Notes under the pieces: generated by a model | Seen by the model: only the letters and a program-made list of their open reading frames with translations | Databases searched by the model: none | What the model was told of the DNA's origin: nothing | Position numbers and translations under genes: made by a program | Part shown: in pieces, positions 62,282-64,000 of the stretch | How the letters are laid out: every line of letters begins with the position of its first letter | How positions within the stretch are numbered: position 1 is the stretch's first letter | Assembly (NCBI RefSeq): GCF_000400715.1 | Contig: NZ_KE007347.1 | Span: 372,001 to 436,000, forward strand | Reading direction: 5' to 3' | Origin: Acinetobacter genomosp. 15BJ | GTDB taxonomy: Bacteria > Pseudomonadota > Gammaproteobacteria > Pseudomonadales > Moraxellaceae | Length of the DNA stretch: 64,000 nt

Positions 62282-62767
62282 ATGGCTTTTAAAGAACTCT
62301 TTGTCGAAATTTATTATGGTGATTATCCAAAAGAAATGGTCTTAAAAAGAATTAATGAGTATATAGAAAATAATGAAATTATAGAGGTCGAATTTTTTGA
62401 GCTACTGGATAGCGCAGTAAATCAGGAATCTTTACTGCTTGAATTGATCCAAACCACCGATCCTAGTTTTTCAGCAGATTCAGTGGAGGCTGAAATTTTA
62501 ACGGCTCGTTATTTTCTAAATATTTTAGAGCATTATAAAAATGGTCAGATAAGACCTTTTGATTTATGCCGAATTTTTAATAACATAGAAATTGGTTTTA
62601 TAGGGGCACCGAGAAACCTTCCTGTAAACATCGCATATTATCCATCGTGGATGGGGAATTTATATAATGCGTGTGATTGGTGTGATGAAACGTGGACCCT
62701 TGAAAACAGCTCTCATCTGAGCATAGAGGTAAAAAAGCAAATTCATATCATTAAAGACTGGTTATAA
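62282..62767 (+). CDS. Hypothetical acidic protein
   Basis: A 161-residue acidic, soluble protein. I do not recognise it. It is rich in Glu/Asp and aromatics; the C-terminal NLYNACDWCDETWTLENSSH has a CDWCD pair. Size, acidity and lone position resemble small immunity-type proteins, but there is no toxin gene nearby and that is a guess. CAGGGATTTTC precedes the ATG. Confidence 0.65.
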   Translation: MAFKELFVEIYYGDYPKEMVLKRINEYIENNEIIEVEFFELLDSAVNQESLLLELIQTTDPSFSADSVEAEILTARYFLNILEHYKNGQIRPFDLCRIFNNIEIGFIGAPRNLPVNIAYYPSWMGNLYNACDWCDETWTLENSSHLSIEVKKQIHIIKDWL

Positions 62768-62923
62768 AATCAGACTTTTAAGTAACACAGCTACTTTATA
62801 AAAATTTGATTTGATCTTTTATAAACACAATTTTGCGGTCAGGACGAGGCAAAAAATTGCTATTCACAAAAAACATCATGCTAAAATAGGGAACTTATCT
62901 TTTTAGATTGCATGATTTTCTCT

Positions 62924-64000
62924 ATGTTTCAACAAGAAATCTCTCAATTAAACCTACAACAATTTAAAGCGGGTGAAAAACGCTGGATCGGTTCCTTACT
63001 TGGATCATCTGCAGCACTATTATTCAAAGAAATTGCCACCCAAAGTTCCAATCTATACGTCATTGTTGCTAGAAATAATCAGCATCTTGCCCAACTTGAA
63101 AGCGAACTTGAATTTTACGGGATCAAGCCTGTCATTTTCCCCGATTGGGAAATCCTGCCTTATGACCGTTTGTCTCCACATCAAGACATTGTTTCGGAAC
63201 GTTTGGCAATTTTATCGAATATGCCTCAGAAAGGCATTTTATTGCTTTCTGCCAGTACCTTAGCGCAACGAGTTGCACCTTATTCGTGGGTCGTGGGCGA
63301 ACACTTTGATATTAAAGTAGGGCAGAAGTTAGACCTCGAAGTACAAAAGAAACAATTGGTTCAAGCAGGCTACCGTTTAGTTGACACCGTTTATGATCAT
63401 GGCGAATTTGCAGTTCGCGGTAGCATCATGGATATTTTTGCATCAGGACAAGATCAACCGATTCGAATTGATTTATTTGATGATGAAATTGAAAGCCTAA
63501 AATTCTTTGACCCAGAAACTCAAAGAACGACGGAATCCTTAAAAAACTTTACTGTTTTACCTGCAAAAGAATTTCCACTAAAAGAGGGGCGCTCTACTTT
63601 TAGAGATCGCTATGCAGAAAGCTTCCCGACCGCAAATCCCAAGAAAAACCCAGTTTATCAGGATGTCTTGGAAGGAATTGCAACACCTGGTTTAGAGTTT
63701 TATTTGCCATTATTCTTTGAAAAGAAGGTGATGGAAGCGCAAAGTATGTTGACGACATACTTACCAAATAATTGCGTTGTCATTACAAATAGTGACATTG
63801 AAGATGATTTAATTAACTTCTGGAAAGAAGTAATGCGTCGTTATGAAGATCGACGTCATAACATTGATCAACCAATTCTGCCACCAGAAGAATTATTTTT
63901 AATGCCTAACCATGTTTTACAGGCATTAAATCAATTCCCTCGCATTTTGGCTTCAGCTGAAGCTTTTGAGGCCAAGGCGGGTGTACTCAATATCGCCGCT
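62924..64000 (+). CDS. mfd: Transcription-repair coupling factor Mfd, N-terminal part
   Basis: The first 359 codons of Mfd, running off the right edge. The N-terminal UvrB-like modules are visible: KAGEKRWIGSLLGSSAALLF, FPDWEILPYDRLSPHQDIVS, RGSIMDIFASGQDQPIRIDL and DEIESLKFFDPETQRT. Mfd releases RNA polymerase stalled at DNA damage and recruits UvrA. The ATG at 62924 gives the family start MFQQEI; an in-frame ATG at 62912 is possible. The RecG-like helicase half lies outside the window. Confidence 0.94.
   Translation, partial: MFQQEISQLNLQQFKAGEKRWIGSLLGSSAALLFKEIATQSSNLYVIVARNNQHLAQLESELEFYGIKPVIFPDWEILPYDRLSPHQDIVSERLAILSNMPQKGILLLSASTLAQRVAPYSWVVGEHFDIKVGQKLDLEVQKKQLVQAGYRLVDTVYDHGEFAVRGSIMDIFASGQDQPIRIDLFDDEIESLKFFDPETQRTTESLKNFTVLPAKEFPLKEGRSTFRDRYAESFPTANPKKNPVYQDVLEGIATPGLEFYLPLFFEKKVMEAQSMLTTYLPNNCVVITNSDIEDDLINFWKEVMRRYEDRRHNIDQPILPPEELFLMPNHVLQALNQFPRILASAEAFEAKAGVLNIAA

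Noticed and set aside
1..64000. CRISPR arrays, tRNA or rRNA genes
   Set aside because: No regularly spaced repeats and no tRNA- or rRNA-like segment was seen when reading the gene gaps; all spacers were short or AT-rich without cloverleaf features.

Overview
The window looks like a chromosomal segment of an Acinetobacter-type gammaproteobacterium (family Moraxellaceae). I infer this from the roughly 40% G+C composition, the mix of catabolic clusters, the PACE (AceI-type) efflux gene with its divergent LysR regulator, the DUF2147 secreted proteins and the general protein character. The species cannot be fixed from sequence alone. No rRNA, tRNA, CRISPR array, prophage or complete insertion sequence was seen.

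Region 1 (1-18.7 kb) is a nitrogen/polyamine block. An Lrp regulator faces a truncated EamA exporter. A MocR/GabR-type regulator then faces gabT-gabD. Next come an amidohydrolase gene broken by one in-frame TGA, a TorF-type porin, and a run of genes: M20 carbamoylase, class III transaminase, aldehyde dehydrogenase, APC permease and agmatine deiminase. A short-chain dehydrogenase and a second agmatine deiminase with a paired SMR exporter follow. Four promoter regions here carry the same direct repeat (TGGYNCYY, 24 bp start to start), the first overlapping the ribosome-binding site of the MocR gene. I infer one regulon. It could take agmatine to succinate through carbamoylated (ureido) intermediates, since no nitrilase-type AguB is present in the window.

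Region 2 (18.7-21.3 kb) holds two AT-rich orphan genes, an SRPBCC protein and an SDR.

Region 3 (21.3-35.9 kb) is a large catabolic cluster. An IclR regulator faces a Rieske ferredoxin, a small helix-turn-helix-like protein, a Rieske oxygenase alpha subunit, an SDR, an extradiol-type VOC dioxygenase, a ferredoxin reductase, an MFS transporter, a cupin, an alpha/beta hydrolase, a second SDR, an aspartate-dehydrogenase-like enzyme, an aldehyde dehydrogenase and a ThDP enzyme, then a porin. A 16-bp palindrome (GTTTTA-N4-TAAAAC type) occurs twice in the IclR divergent promoter and once before the porin. The upper pathway looks like ring dihydroxylation and meta-cleavage, but the usual hydratase and aldolase are missing, so the lower pathway is non-canonical and the substrate unknown. 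This is my best candidate for an undescribed system.

Region 4 (35.9-40.6 kb) is a mymA-like set: AraC regulator, Baeyer-Villiger-type flavin monooxygenase, metal-dependent hydrolase and epoxide-hydrolase-like protein. Region 5 (40.8-64 kb) is mixed core and accessory genome: LysR, ankyrin lipoprotein, deaminase, MFS, thiM, three tandem DUF2147 genes, pepN, dienelactone hydrolase, RDD protein, MgtC, KefB-type antiporter, BenE, LysE, transaldolase, LysR/PACE pair, tautomerase and the start of mfd. A 269-bp inverted-repeat element lies between the KefB-type gene and benE, and a 58-bp relative lies inside the Rieske cluster.
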